From: Dolomedes plantarius
Taxonomy: Eukaryota > Arthropoda > Arachnida > Araneae > Dolomedidae
Length of the DNA: 64,000 nt
NCBI GenBank assembly: GCA_907164885.2
Contig: OU015491.1
Span: 118,157,431-118,221,430 of the forward strand
Reading direction: 5' to 3'
Both the position numbers and the translations under genes were made by a program. Each line of letters begins with the position of its first letter. Within the stretch, counting starts at the first letter, position 1. Positions 9,831-21,135 of this stretch are shown one piece after another. The notes under the pieces are model-generated. The model ran no database searches. It was given only the letters and a program-made list of their open reading frames with translations, and was not told where the DNA came from.

Positions 9831-10371
9831 AAAACATAACTGAATTGTCAAAATATAGTTGAGAAGTACGGGGAAAGGCGGTTTAAAATAATAAGAATAT
9901 AACAATCCATTTACAAAGCGCGCGTATTTTGCTGTGGGGAAAATCATCTTTTAAAAGCGACTTTGAGCGGAAAGCGAATAATTCTTGGCGAGAGGATTTA
10001 ATTTTAGAAGTGTACAGGGTTTGGGCGCGAAGTTAAAATGCACGATCAGCAATAATGAGGGTCCAGATGTCCAAGGATGAGGTCTACACATGCGCCGTAC
10101 AGCAGGAGCTCGGAGAACATTAAGTTTCGCGGTAGATTGAGTGGGAATCTCATTGAGAGCAGATGCTCGCGGCAGGCGTGCTGATTAAATTAACAAAATG
10201 GCTACGTGAAAAGATTACCATGGAGTGTGGTTATTTCAAGAAATGCAGTAAATAAGGATTAAAGATTATCGACTGTCTCGTGAATGTTTTCCTTGCCACT
10301 CGTCCAAGTATTTAAATAAGATGTGGGCTGCATTATTAATATTTAAACACGGGAGCAAAAGAAGCTCCGTG

Positions 10372-10374
<3 letters not shown>
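9827..10374. mobile_element. probable solo LTR in (TA)n
   Basis: A 548-bp block starts TGTCAAAACA right after a TA run and ends GCTCCGTGTCA right before another TA run, so TG...CA ends sit in the same kind of target as the neighbouring LTR element. It is more GC-rich than its surroundings (for example 10020-10190) and has no coding sequence. It is unrelated to the 297-bp LTR. Alternatively it may be ordinary sequence that happens to lie between two microsatellites. Confidence 0.4.

Positions 10375-10416
<42 letters not shown>
10375..10416. repeat. (TA)n microsatellite
   Basis: Pure TA run between the probable solo LTR and a small MITE. Confidence 0.95.
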
Positions 10417-10419
<3 letters not shown>

Positions 10420-10630
10420 GTGTTAAGTCCAAAATGGGCTAAAATGAGTTTTTAATCCAGGCATGTTTGAAAAATCAGTGGCTACTGTAGAGTACAGAAA
10501 GCTAAGTCCAAATGTCCAATTCCCCTCCTAAATATTTTTATTCATCAGGAAAAATTTGGGATATGTGAAACAAGATACAAACATGTTAGTGTTAAAGGGG
10601 TTATGTCCCTATCAAGAACTTAACACTCTT
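10417..10630. mobile_element. possible small MITE (214 bp)
   Basis: Ends are inverted copies: AGGGTGTTAAGTCC from 10417, and AAGAGTGTTAAGTTC read inward from 10630. TA flanks both sides (10415-10416 and 10631-10632). Non-coding. Confidence 0.45.
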
Positions 10631-10648
10631 TACACTGCAAACTCAGAT

Positions 10649-10650
10649 AT

Positions 10651-10693
<43 letters not shown>
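10649..10693. repeat. compound (AC)n(AT)n microsatellite
   Basis: An AC-dinucleotide run passes directly into an AT-dinucleotide run. Confidence 0.95.
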
Positions 10694-13229
10694 CTTTAAC
10701 ATTATTCACAATGAACTACCTACATTTGCTTTACTTCATGGAAGTCTTCACTATTGCTGAATAGGCAAACTAATATTCTGTAGTTCTGGTTCTCCTCTGT
10801 CCGAGACATAATAATCTTGTCATTATTGAGCTGGTGGGCTATTTGATTACCAAAGAAATCAAAGGCATGCAAAGTGAATGATATAAGAACATCCCTCATA
10901 TCCGCCATAATATTCTTATCCAAATAGAGTCTTGAAATTCAACATCAAGATATTTAGTGTGGCATTGTGTGCTTTTGCTTTATTTTTCATTATACTCGAT
11001 TATTATACTGAATTGATAACTTTAAAATGTTTATCTGCTTTGCGTTATCTGCCTGGGAGGGAGGGGGGAGAGCGGTAGCAATATGACATCTTAGCGGAAC
11101 TCAGTTCTTTCCCAATGTCCTCTGTCAACAGCCCCAAAATTTTCTTCCCTGAAATATCATTTTCAAAAAAGTTTACATGGTTCTGGACAGTACCGATAAA
11201 TGTATACTTATTAAAAGATTCTGCATTATAAATAGTACAGTATTTTGAAAAACCAGTTATCCAAAAACCTGTAGTGTCACATAACATAAAACAAATGTAT
11301 TGAATATATTTCCATCTACGGTTAAAAAAATATGTGAAATTTAATGTGCATTCGGCACAAAAATGACATATACTGGAAAAGAACTGCAGATAAATCTTTA
11401 ACCCTTACACTGTAAGATTGAGTTTCATAAAACATGTGTCTGTAAATTAAGCTGGCTCATAGACACTTGTGTGTATTAAATATTCATTAATTAAACATAA
11501 TATTAAGAGAAATTACTTTTCAAACACATTGCATTGAAAGTATTGGGCATGAAGCAACAGTGAAGTGATTTCAGCGGGAAACAAACGAAAAGAATGAGAT
11601 CAAAGGTATTGAATACGGCCTTTTATTCTGCTGAAGAAAAAACTTTCTTTTCCAAAATATCTCAGAGAAAAGGTGTATAATCTAAAAAGTACGTTTATGA
11701 AACTTTCTAGATCCTGAGACATCGCTCTTTCTTCTGTGTATAAATATCGAAGAAAAATTGAAGGATTGAATAAGTGTAAATGAGAACATTCTAAGTCAAT
11801 ATAGACAATATATATTTCTCGGAAAACTTCGTAAGTATTGGACCCTTTTTTCTTAAAAAAATATTTTATTCTAAAAGAAAGTATACAAATTCTTGGAGAG
11901 AGTTTGAAGAGTAAGAATTCTATTCTATTCTTGAAAAAAAGTGTTCGTAAAAATCTTTTATGTAAAAGTCTTTAGAAATACATGATAAAACGAAATTTGT
12001 TTTAGTTTTGATGTTTTGCGTTATTTTCTCTTAATGGAATTAGCCGATTGAAATAAGATAGTGGCTGATTCGTCAGTGAGCAATTTTTTTAAAAAGTTAT
12101 TTCCTTAGAAGGCTGTTTTATGAAATGTCACAGTTCACTTTGAATTATTGTAAGTACACAATCATTGTGAATATGTATAGCCTAATATAAATATTTTAGG
12201 ATTTCTTCTAATTTTAATTAAATTGAGTTAATTTTGGAGAGCGCTAATTTAAAGTAGGATATAGGAAAAGAGTAATAATTAAGTGTTTCAGCTATATTGT
12301 TTGATTCCGAATTATAAATATATTCGCAACGAGAACTGCATTTTGTGTATTTGAAATAAACATATTTTCTGTCATGATACACTCTCTTTCTTTAAACAAT
12401 CCACTCGAATCGAATCACTTAAAATGCCTCCAGAGGAGGAAATATACAACTAAACATTTTATTAACTAATAAATAGCACGCAGTGCCATTAATTTGATGT
12501 TTGGAATTAAACTTTTTTTAGTTTCATGTTTATTAGTAAGAGACTCTGCACTTGCTAGTCTCAACTGTCATATTTCAAATGTTAATCATGTTTAATTATA
12601 TCTTGCTTTCTATATTGTCCATTATTTGCTAATTAATGAACAGATACGCACAGAAAACGAAAAATAAATTACCACATGTACCATCCCAAAGTCTTCAAAT
12701 CCTTCAAATTAATAATCAGTAGGGATTTGAATAGGACTTATTGGAAATAAGCATTTCTAAGGATTTCAGTTTTCTTTCCTGGAAAGAACGTGTTATGCAT
12801 TTTTTTGTAAACTGCAATGTTGCCTCATTTTTATCCCTTATTTATCTCTAATAGTTTTCATTTCTGACTTACAGGTAATCCGATCACGCATAATTAGAAT
12901 ATTAGAGTATACTTTGACTTCGTTTCTTCCTATATGATTTTTGAAAGTGGTGGAACTGTACTCTCACCGACGTAAATGAAACCTATTTTTGGGAAACTAC
13001 TTTATCCTTAAGAAAGTCTGATGCAGAGAAAGAGAAATAATTGAAACTTTGCGATTTCATATTGCTTGATATGAATGCAGTCCTGTGTTGAAAGGGAATG
13101 TTGAATTTCATATATTAGAAAAAAAAATCATGTAGTCTCTTCTAACGAAACTACTGCGAGTTATTAACATAGGATTACTTATCGTTGCTTACCTCTTTTG
13201 TATGTATATATGTATGTATGTGTTATGTA
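10694..13229. other. long AT-rich stretch, no supported gene
   Basis: Mostly AT-rich unique-looking sequence. The only hints of coding are two minus-strand open stretches. One at 10720-10923 has no family resemblance. One at 11045-11287 includes FFENDISGKKILGLLTEDIGKEL, which resembles the middle of a SAM domain (F-EN-I-G--LL-LTEEDL-EL), with a possible acceptor-like AG upstream. Neither has enough support to be called a gene. Confidence 0.4.
11045..11287 (-). other. open stretch with weak SAM-domain resemblance
   Basis: An 80-codon open stretch on the minus strand. Residues around VNFFENDISGKKILGLLTEDIGKEL fit the core pattern of sterile alpha motif domains, which are protein-interaction modules. 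The remaining helices are not seen in the neighbouring sequence. It could be one exon of a host gene, a relic, or chance; I lean to relic or chance. Confidence 0.15.
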
Positions 13230-13231
13230 TA

Positions 13232-15718
13232 CATACGAGCCCGCTTAATGGAATAGCCAATTTGCCACGAAAAGTTATTCTAATGAGCGGTATATTCCAT
13301 TATCCGGGATCACATTGACACGCCCACAATGTTTAAAGTTACAGTTAAACCTAGAAAGCATTAAAAATTACCTAAACCATAGGCATATTTAAACTATTAT
13401 AATTAATAAACAATTATTAATTAAAAGTAAGAAACGATTTAAACACATTAAAATTTAGAAAATTGATGAAAAATGAGCTAATTGTATTGTAGAATATACA
13501 AATTTCCCTCAATTTTTTGGAAATAATTACAATGTTACTTACTTAATTGTTGCAAAAGAAGTCGGATATTTTAGACTGTTTACTGTTCTGTGAATGCAGC
13601 AAATCTGTTATTTGATTTTCTAGTTTATAAAATAAATGAAAGTCTGCATTTGGCTTCGTTTCCAAGAAACGTCTTATAATATCACAAGCGTTATTAACTT
13701 CAACATGTGACGGAACCTTTTTAATGGTACATTCTTCATCAAATTCATCTGCATCGACTTCGCTTTGATCAAATTGAGGGTCTGAAGTTTCACCACATTC
13801 TACCAAGTCATTGTCGAAGTTTACAAAATTGGAAAAATTTTCTTTTGTCATTCCTTTTGGTAGTAAATCATTTGCGTTTGTAATTGATTCATCATTTAAT
13901 TCATCATTTGTTACGTCTGTTGAAAATTTACATTTTACAAAACAACTTTTTATTGCGTCAGAGGAAATATTATTCCATAATTTGCTCATCATATGAACAT
14001 CTGTAAGAATTGAAATGTTTCTAATAATTTTACTAGTTAAGATATTGATAGAAAATCCACTAGTATCATCTATGCAAGCTATGACCTTTTTAACGATTTC
14101 TTTTCTATAATTCCTCTTAAAAAGTGATATAATTCCCTGGTCCATTAGCTGTAAAATAGCGGTAGTATTCAGAGGCAAAAAATGAAGTGCTACATTTTCT
14201 AGTCTTACGTCGACTTTCTGGGCTTGACAATTATCGTTAAAAAGGATAGCTTTTCTTTTCATCTTATTCACCTCATTGTGAAATGACACTAACCAGTTTT
14301 GAAAGAAATTAGCAGTCATCCAAGCTTTTGAATTCGCTTCGTATTTAACTGGAAGGGATTTTACACCTCTAAAACATCGTGGGCTTTTGGATTTCACGAT
14401 TACAAAAAGAGGCATTTTATGACTGCCGTCAGCATTACTACAGCATAAAACTGTCAGTCTGTCTTTCGGGATTTTTCTTCCAACAACTTTTTCGCCTTTT
14501 AAGCACAAAGTCTCATCAGGCATTGCTCTGTAATAAAGTACTGTTTCGTCACAGTTATAGATACAAGAAGAACTGCAGTCTTGTAATAAAGCAGGTAATA
14601 CTACATTTTTCCAAGAACTGGCAACGGCTTCATCAGCATCACTTGCTTCACCCTGAATTATTTTAAAGAAATTTGGTTTCTTGCTTTCCATCTGCACAAC
14701 CAACCATTAGTAGCTTTAAAATCAGTTATACAGTATTAACTGTTGTGCTAAATCTTCAGCTTTCTGATTCAATAATAATCCACTAATAGGAACATTACAA
14801 ACTCGTTTTTCAGCAAACCACTGAAGAAGAGCATCTACAACTTCAGATTCTTTTCCTGTACGTTTTCGTTTTTGATTAAGATTTTTATTGCATTTCCAGT
14901 CGTTCAAGATTTTTTCTTTATTTTTTAACAATTTCGAAACTTGAACTTGGGATATCTCAAACTTTTTTGAGAGTTCTAATTGCGTACACTTATTTACTTT
15001 TGCAAACTCTATGACTTTTACTTTTTCTTTTAAAGTAAGATCTTTTCGTCTCAAAGACATTGTAAAGCACAAGAAAGATTACTGATTTCACGAAAGCGAA
15101 CTGTCGAACTAATCGCCGTAGAAAATGTACAGTTAAATGTTCAAGGCTAGAGACCCCCAAGTTAAATGTTGCGCTTCTCCGAAGAGATTCGTTACAGTTG
15201 GTAATCCATGTCCCCTTCAAGATAAGGACCTGTTGAAGTTTCACATTTCCTTCACACACACACACTCATTTTCTAGCTCTCATTTGGGGGTGAAGCTTAT
15301 TGTTCATTCTCTGAATAGGGAAACGTAGTCTCAGCGGCCGAGCAATACGGGGAGGGAGGGGGGACTAGCAAAAACAGCAACAAGAATAAATTGCCCTTAA
15401 AATCGAAGAAATCCCCATTTCCTGCGATTGGACACTTTCTGTGAAGTGACAAAATTGCTTTTAAAGACATTCAGATACTGCACATTCATTATTCCACTTT
15501 ACAGAAAAAAATTATGAAAATAAGTGTGCGAAATAGAAAAAGATCGATATCGTCATGGCTAAAAATTATTCCTTTAAGCGGGATAACTCCAAAACAATAT
15601 ATTCCATTAACCGGGAAATTTAACACAGAAACAAATTAACACGGTTTGGTACATTGACAATTTATTACATTAAACGGGATATTCTTTTAACCGATATTCC
15701 ATTAAGCGGGTTTGACTG
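13232..15718 (-). mobile_element. pogo/Tigger-type DNA transposon (2.49 kb)
   Basis: The element is flanked by TA (13230-13231 and 15719-15720). Its ends are inverted: CCCGCTTAATGGAATA lies about 8 bp inside the left end and, on the minus strand, inside the right end (CAGTCAAACCCGCTTAATGG). The first 11 bases of the left end are diverged. The transposase relic lies on the minus strand (13543-15072), leaving about 650 bp of 5' leader and 310 bp of 3' sequence. Internal copies of the TIR motif near 13285 and 15560-15700 give sub-terminal repeats. Confidence 0.85.
13543..15072 (-). pseudogene. Tigger transposase, frameshifted
   Basis: The N-terminus (ATG about 15060, MSLRRKDLTLKEKVKVIEF) is a psq/CENP-B-type helix-turn-helix, followed by a second DNA-binding domain (WFAEKRVCNVPISGLLLNQKAEDLAQQL). 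At about 14722 the frame breaks. In another frame the protein continues with DFKATNGWLCRWKARN (about 14717-14670), then returns to the first frame at IIQGEASDADEAVASSW. So two small compensating indels interrupt it. Counted from the in-frame ATG at 14703, the catalytic acids are D52 (YNCDET), D157 (LFNDNCQA) and D188 (QLMDQG). The last gap is 30 residues, as expected for the Tigger DDD core. All three acids remain, but the frameshifts make the copy non-functional. Confidence 0.85.
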
Positions 15719-16059
15719 TATATGCTGGGTGGTTATTGGCTTAGTTTATTTTTAAAAGATTTTTAAATATTTATGAAAAAAATTACCAGGGTTCATTTTA
15801 CCCAGCGTGTAAACTCTGTAGAAAAAGAGACACAACTAAATGTTTTAAACGATGAGGACTATAATTTCGAATTTAGATGACTTTCTTACAATAAATAAAC
15901 AATTATGTTATAAAGTATTAAAATGATTAATATTCTTTTAATAATATATTAATGGATCCTCATCCTAATCTCCATCATTTGTCTCATCAAACTATTTCCA
16001 GGAGAAGCGACGAACTTGGGAAATATATCGAAGTGATTTAAAATTGAAGCTCCTAGTTT
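15719..16059. other. AT-rich stretch, nothing recognised
   Basis: Between the Tigger right end and the hAT relic; no recognisable feature. Confidence 0.4.
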
Positions 16060-16740
16060 TAAGTTTTATTTTATGTAGATGGATGAAAGAAGTGATGCTA
16101 CTGACACTGCTCAATTTGCCATTTTTATTAGAGATATAAATGACCAGTTTATTGTAACTGAAGAAATGGCTTAGTTAGTGCCGTTAAAAGACAAGACAAC
16201 CTAGAGATATTTATATGAATCAGGGAAGAAGACGTTGACGCGCGCGCGATTCTCATTAACTCTTGCCAACATATCTGGTATAGTAACTGGTGACCCAGGT
16301 ATGATAGGCTAAAAAGAGGGACTGGTAGTATTAACACTAGAACTGAGACACTTTCATAGAAAATAAACAATTCATTTGCATCTTTGCTATCCCATTTACA
16401 GTCGATATAGATATGCTGCCAGAAAATTTTCAAATGGAATGCATAGAGTTGTAATCTGTCACCCAACTTAAAGAGAAATTCAATAAAGTCTCTTTGTTGG
16501 ACTTTTATCATACCTGCCCAGAGATAAATATCCCTCACTGCATAGTCATGCGTTATTCAAGTCATCATTGTTTGGAAGCACGTACACCTGTGAACAACGA
16601 TTTTCAAGAGTGAAGCCCACTACGAGTAAAATTAGAACCAAAAGATCGGATGAAAATCTTGAGAACTCCTGGAGAATTGCAACCATTTTAATTGACCCAT
16701 ATATTGATGCATTTGTTTCCTATATTGATGCATTAGTATG
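16060..16740 (+). pseudogene. GTF2IRD2-like hAT transposase relic
   Basis: Translating the plus strand across stops and shifts gives an ordered match to the hAT transposases related to GTF2I-repeat protein 2. It starts with MDERSDATDTAQFAIFIRDIN and VTEEMA (about 16080-16170), continues with LANISGIVTGDPGMIG (about 16260-16310), and ends with the hATC region SSLFGSTYTCEQRFSRVK and SDENLENSWRIATILIDPYIDAF (about 16565-16735). Most of the middle of the protein is missing. At least five in-frame stops are present. The long open frame on the opposite strand (16149-16538) is only its shadow. A matching hAT end lies downstream at about 16922. Confidence 0.75.
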
Positions 16741-16861
16741 ACTCCTCTCCTATAGTTATCTTTATAATTATAAGTAAAATTTATAATGGAATATGTTAAC
16801 CATATATTATCCTTTTTTTTTACACATTAACTATTTTTAATGTTAGGTATATTTTTGTGTG

Positions 16862-16922
16862 GTCCAAAACAATTCGTCTTCTTTCAATGTGGCCCAAGGA
16901 AGCTAAAAGGTTGGACACCCTT
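16862..16922 (+). repeat. right terminus of the hAT relic
   Basis: Read on the minus strand from about 16922 it gives GGGTGTCCAACCTTTTAGC followed by TTCCTTGGGCCACATTG, the terminal sequence pattern of Charlie-type hAT elements. I do not find the left terminus in the window, so the element is truncated or rearranged. Confidence 0.6.
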
Positions 16923-17044
16923 TCTCCAGACACATACACCCACACTCACTCAGACACACGTTCACGCACCCTCACACACACAATCACATGTTTGTGTGTG
17001 TAATTACTTGTTTATGTTTGTAAAGTGTAGGTAAGTTGTGTAGT

Positions 17045-17242
17045 AAATTAATTGTTTATGTTTCAACGAGACTAGGTTAAATAGAGCTTTAGCTTTTGAG
17101 AAGTAGTTTTCTTCTTCATCCAATAATTTTGTTGACACACACCTGTGTGCGTGCATAAGAAAATTAATTGTTTATATTTAAACGAGATTAGGTTGACTAG
17201 CCCTTTTGCTTTTGAGAGGGAGTTTTTCTTTTCATCCAATAA
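17045..17242. repeat. tandem duplication, period about 116 bp
   Basis: Two diverged copies, 17045-17126 and 17161-17242. Both read AATTAATTGTTTAT, ACGAGA-TAGGTT and CTTTTGAGA, and both end TCATCCAATAA. Confidence 0.85.
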
Positions 17243-17282
17243 ATGGACACCATTTGCATTCAATTTGATATTCTCGGGCTTT

Positions 17283-18121
17283 TATGATTTTTGTACCTTT
17301 TCAGAATGCTGTTTACTATGAGAATGACTCTTATGAATCAACCAAAAGTTTCAAGTTTTAAGGACTATGTTTGCCAACAAAATTGCAAAAGTAATTTCAT
17401 TTTCCCCAAGGGGCAGGGAATTATAAATTTGAAAATTAAATTGGAATTATATAAGATCATACTTCCTTAAACTATTTTACTACTTCTGACAGAAAACGTG
17501 TACTGAAAAAATAAGCATAATATAATTTGCTTTTCACGGGATGTGCTTTTCAAGGATTTCGTTAATTTTTTTAGGAGCTATATATTTCTTAGTAAAACAT
17601 AAGGGTGTATTGATTAGAAGTTGACTGGTTTGAGAGTTTAAATTGAATTACAGATTAATTTTCTAGACTAAATTTTCTCTCTTCACTACATTTTTAATAA
17701 TTGATTTTACAATAATTAAAAAAAATACATTTGATAGCGTAGACATGTTTTGATTAATAACAGAAGAAAAATCAATATATTTATTCCCCAGGCTTTTGAA
17801 GTAATCATTTCGTAAAATTGAAATAGACATCTGTTTTTACATGCAATATTCTCACCTTAATTATTCAGCTGGATGTGACCTTTATTCTCATTTCACTTCT
17901 TGTTTAAATGACGTGCAAGAAAACAGGAATAAGTTTTGAGCATTTTCTTTTGAAATTTACTGATAGATAACGCTGTTACGAATTCCTGTTTAGCGGACTA
18001 AATACTAAATCCATCGTAATGGAAGCTTTAAAAGTTTGCAATTCGGTGTTAATGAAAAATTTATATTCACATCGAGGATGAGATGGATACATTTACCATA
18101 GATTAAACGAATAAATACAAG
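17283..18121. other. AT-rich stretch, nothing recognised
   Basis: No coding or repeat signature seen. Confidence 0.4.
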
Positions 18122-18403
18122 CATGTGGTTGTAGTGGTTGCTGCTAATACCCCCTGGATCAGAAGTTCCAGACCAGGTCCATATCAGCTCTGCTGGCCTT
18201 GTAGTGCGTCTCCGGTTTAAAGAAGAACCATTAGGGTCGGAGTCCGACTAAGCTCGGTGCCACTTCAATTTTGATCGAGCAAATCCAGGGGCGAAATATG
18301 GAGGGATCGTACCCTCTCCCCCTCTCTCTGACCTCACAGAGGATATTTTCATGCTTACGGATTTAACAGCTCAATTTCCAGCTTAGATACAAAACAATGC
18401 AAG

Positions 18404-18406
<3 letters not shown>
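18122..18406 (+). mobile_element. probable tRNA-derived SINE
   Basis: A GC-richer block in AT-rich surroundings. The head holds an A-box-like TGGTTGTAGTGGTTGCTGC (18125-18143) and a B-box-like AGTTCCAGACC (about 18165-18175), about 39 bp apart as in tRNA genes. A unique body of about 230 bp ends at a (TA)n run. I see no target duplication, so the limits are approximate. Confidence 0.4.

Positions 18407-18458
<52 letters not shown>
18407..18458. repeat. (TA)n microsatellite
   Basis: Pure TA run at the 3' end of the probable SINE. Confidence 0.95.
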
Positions 18459-18461
<3 letters not shown>

Positions 18462-20759
18462 GCATTCAACTAGCAAATAAATTTAGTTGCTTTAATTATA
18501 AATTGCCTTTTATAACTGTGATGTTCTTAGAGACTGATTTGTTATTAGTAATTAAAAAGTTGGAGGTTTACAGACGCCATACATTTGATTCGTTGTCTGT
18601 TAAGAATTCGTCTCTTAAAATTTAAAGCGAGGAATTTTTTGAAGTAGCAATAACCAAAATTAGGTTCCTATTGAATATTACCTAGTAGAGAGACAAAAAT
18701 CACGGCAGAGGAAAAATGGGAATAAAAAATATATACCACATTGTAAAACTTTTGAGGAAGATTTCACTAAATTATTATCCTTGGGAACTGTTTAGGGTTC
18801 AACGGTCAAGTAAGGTTTAGTTTCATTCTCTGTTTAGAATTGTCCTGCAAAATTTTAATTCAAGATTGCTTTCAAGCAACGTTTTTAAAATAATTTTTCT
18901 TCCAACTATTACCTCTAGGATAAAATTACGATGGAAAAAATAGCTATTGAAAGTACATACCAAACACAAAAATTTTCTGTATGCTGTAAGAAAATTGTTA
19001 TTCGTAACCTGACTACCTCTGGGAGACATTAGATTGCACTGTGGGAAAGAAATTTGGAAGAGATAAAAGATTTGCATTAAATAAAAAAAAACTATTACTT
19101 AAAATATTTTCAATTTTATTCTTTTACGGAAAAAACTTACGAACTGTAATGGATAATTCCTAAATTTTCCAAAAAGGATTATAAAGCTATATGTTTGTAA
19201 AAATGTCATGTTCTTCAAATTAATAACCATTTACTCCTTTGAAACATATCATTCTCATTTTTCCAATTATAAAATAAGCCTTTAAAAGCATCCTCTTTCG
19301 TAGAATTTAAAATTTTCACCGTAGCTTTTACAAAAGTTTCCCCAAGTGTCGAATCCTGATGCATTCGGTAATTCTGGTGCCATCATTTGATAAATGTCTT
19401 TTTTAAAGCGTAAGAATCATATAATTTTACCTGCGAAAAACACATTGTTTTTCAAAGGTTTCCTTTAACATTTTATGCATTTCATTAAAGGATTTACTTT
19501 TTGGCTTAAGTATAAAATCGTGACTTTATTCGGTGCATACTAAATTTTATCCATACTTTTACAGTAGCTTTTTATAAATGTTAAGTAGTATAAGCATTAT
19601 GAAATGAGAATTTAAATTATTCTATCGCTAAGTAGTCGTATATGTAAAAATTATTTATAAAGACATTTTTATTTCATTCTTTTGTAAATACACCAAAATA
19701 ACAACCGCATCTCGTATATTTCTCCTTTTTTATACACTCCAATATTCTGCTCTTTAAAATGTCCATAAAATTATACAGTATTTCTGTTCTTTGTTACACC
19801 TTGCTTAACAAGCTTTTACACAGAAAAACACATCATTGTGTCTCAGTTTAAAAAAAAAATGTCTTGAGTACTCAAGGGGAAAAAATGTAAAATTAGCAAC
19901 TCCCAACTTTCCTAAAAATAAATTGACTTTTTGCCTGAACATCATACTCTGCTTCCCCCGCCCCCAAAGAATTTAAGTAAAAACTATGTCTCATATGATT
20001 TAGCAAAGTTTTATTTGGCGCTACAGCATTTTTCAAGTTACCTGAATGAAGGTACTTTAGTGTTTAAAAAAAGTGATTTTATCCCCAAATGTTTCAGGTT
20101 CTTAGGTATGTAAGGGTAAGAGAAATCTCTAGATAATTTATACTTTAAAGAAGCTGAAAATTTCTTATGTCATTAACGCTGAGAAAACTTAAATGATATT
20201 TTGAGCTGAAATTTGTGACAACTGTTACCTACATTTTAAAAGTAAGAAGAAAACCACTTGAACTATCCCTGAGGAATAAATCCATAGAAAACGAATGTAA
20301 ATCATCCCAATGGTTATTACGAAATTTTTTTTAACTTTTTCAGTTCTGTATATATATATATATATATATATGCGTTTGGAATAAGAAGAGTGTTTGGAAA
20401 AAAATTAGATCGCTGAAAATTGTAGCTTTTCAGACTATACTTGTTTTCAAATATGAAAAACTTCTGTTTATTTGTTATGCTGTTTAAAAAATTTTTAAAA
20501 ATCACGTAAACGCAAAAATGATTTAGTTTACTCTCAGTATTTTGTATATTTTAGCACAAGTTTTTTCAACATGAGTGTTTTTGATAACTTTATTAGTTAA
20601 ACACCAAATATACAAAAAGAACTTTAAAGGATATGCTTTTAGAAAATTAGAAAATAACTGTCTTTCATGATCGAAAAATTTGAGTGAGGAAATCCTTTAA
20701 TGAAAACATCAAAAGGAAAAGAAAAATACTTGTTTTAACCGAGTATTTCTTGGAAATAT
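18459..20759. other. long AT-rich stretch, no gene
   Basis: Several short open frames occur, but their composition (K, N, F, I, L-rich) is that of AT-rich non-coding DNA. A short TA run lies at 20349-20371. Nothing else is recognised. Confidence 0.45.
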
Positions 20760-20817
20760 TGACGCGTTGATATCGGTAGAATAGATGAGGCACCCAAATA
20801 ACAGAAATGCAGAGTTC

Positions 20818-20823
20818 TTTATT
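20818..20823 (-). terminator. poly(A) signal AATAAA
   Basis: AATAAA on the minus strand, about 60 bp after the TATA box, within the LTR-like segment. Confidence 0.55.
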
Positions 20824-20881
20824 TAGCATTCAACAGTTGGTTGACAAGACGGGAACTGCCCAGCAAACTGAGTTACTCGAT

Positions 20882-20948
20882 CTTTTATACATTAACAGAA
20901 TGTTCTGGAACACCGTTACAGTAAACTAAAGAATATTCTAGAAACTTC
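20882..20948 (-). promoter_or_regulatory. heat-shock-type promoter: HSE tetramer, HSE trimer, TATA box
   Basis: On the minus strand 20948-20931 reads GAAgtTTCtaGAAtaTTC: four perfect alternating GAA/TTC units with 2-bp spacing. 20910-20898 reads TTCcaGAAcaTTC, three more perfect units. Eight bases later comes TATAAAAG (20889-20882). Heat-shock factor binds arrays of nGAAn in alternating orientation, with three units as the minimum strong site. Seven perfect units in 51 bp directly upstream of a canonical TATA box is unlikely by chance. Initiation would be expected near 20855. Confidence 0.75.
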
Positions 20949-21002
20949 AAAGAATTAACAGAACAAAGGAAATTAAATTAAAGCTGAATCTGCCCGCAGC
21001 GC

Positions 21003-21072
21003 TTGTGCGGGAATTTGAACCGGTGACTTCTCGTTCCGCAGTCCGATGCTATAACCACTTAGCCATGGAGTC
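21003..21072 (-). other. tRNA-like segment (degenerate)
   Basis: The minus strand reads CCATGGCTAAGTGGTTATAGC (A box) and CACCGGTTCAAATTCCCGC (B box with one extra base). The anticodon region GGACTGCGGAACG recalls tRNA-Arg, but the anticodon stem and T stem do not pair and no matching acceptor end follows. It is a pseudo-tRNA or SINE head, not a working tRNA. Confidence 0.6.
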
Positions 21073-21135
21073 CTTGATGGGCAAAGCATTATAAGCGGTA
21101 ATATCAATTGCACTAGTTCGCCCAGACTGGACATT

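Larger units (their letters stand above)
20760..21135 (-). mobile_element. LTR-like segment with promoter and poly(A) signal
   Basis: Read on the minus strand it starts TGTCCAGTCTGG (from 21135) and ends near CAACGCGTCA (20760). In order it contains a tRNA-like segment, two arrays of heat-shock elements, a TATAAAAG box and, about 60 bp after the TATA box, AATAAA. A TATA box this close to a poly(A) signal is the U3-R layout of a retrotransposon LTR and makes no sense for an ordinary gene. I see no target duplication and no internal domain beside it, so it would be a solo LTR with uncertain ends. The alternative is a displaced fragment of a cellular heat-shock promoter. Confidence 0.5.

Noticed and set aside
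10720..10923. 67-residue minus-strand open frame
   Set aside because: Reasonable composition but no recognisable family, no splice context and no neighbours; such lengths are common by chance here.
16149..16538. 129-residue minus-strand open frame
   Set aside because: It lies antisense to the hAT transposase relic, whose motifs read in order on the plus strand.
17971..18030. LTR start (TGTTACGAATTCC)
   Set aside because: The short match to a common LTR beginning has no partner, TATA box or CA end I could support.
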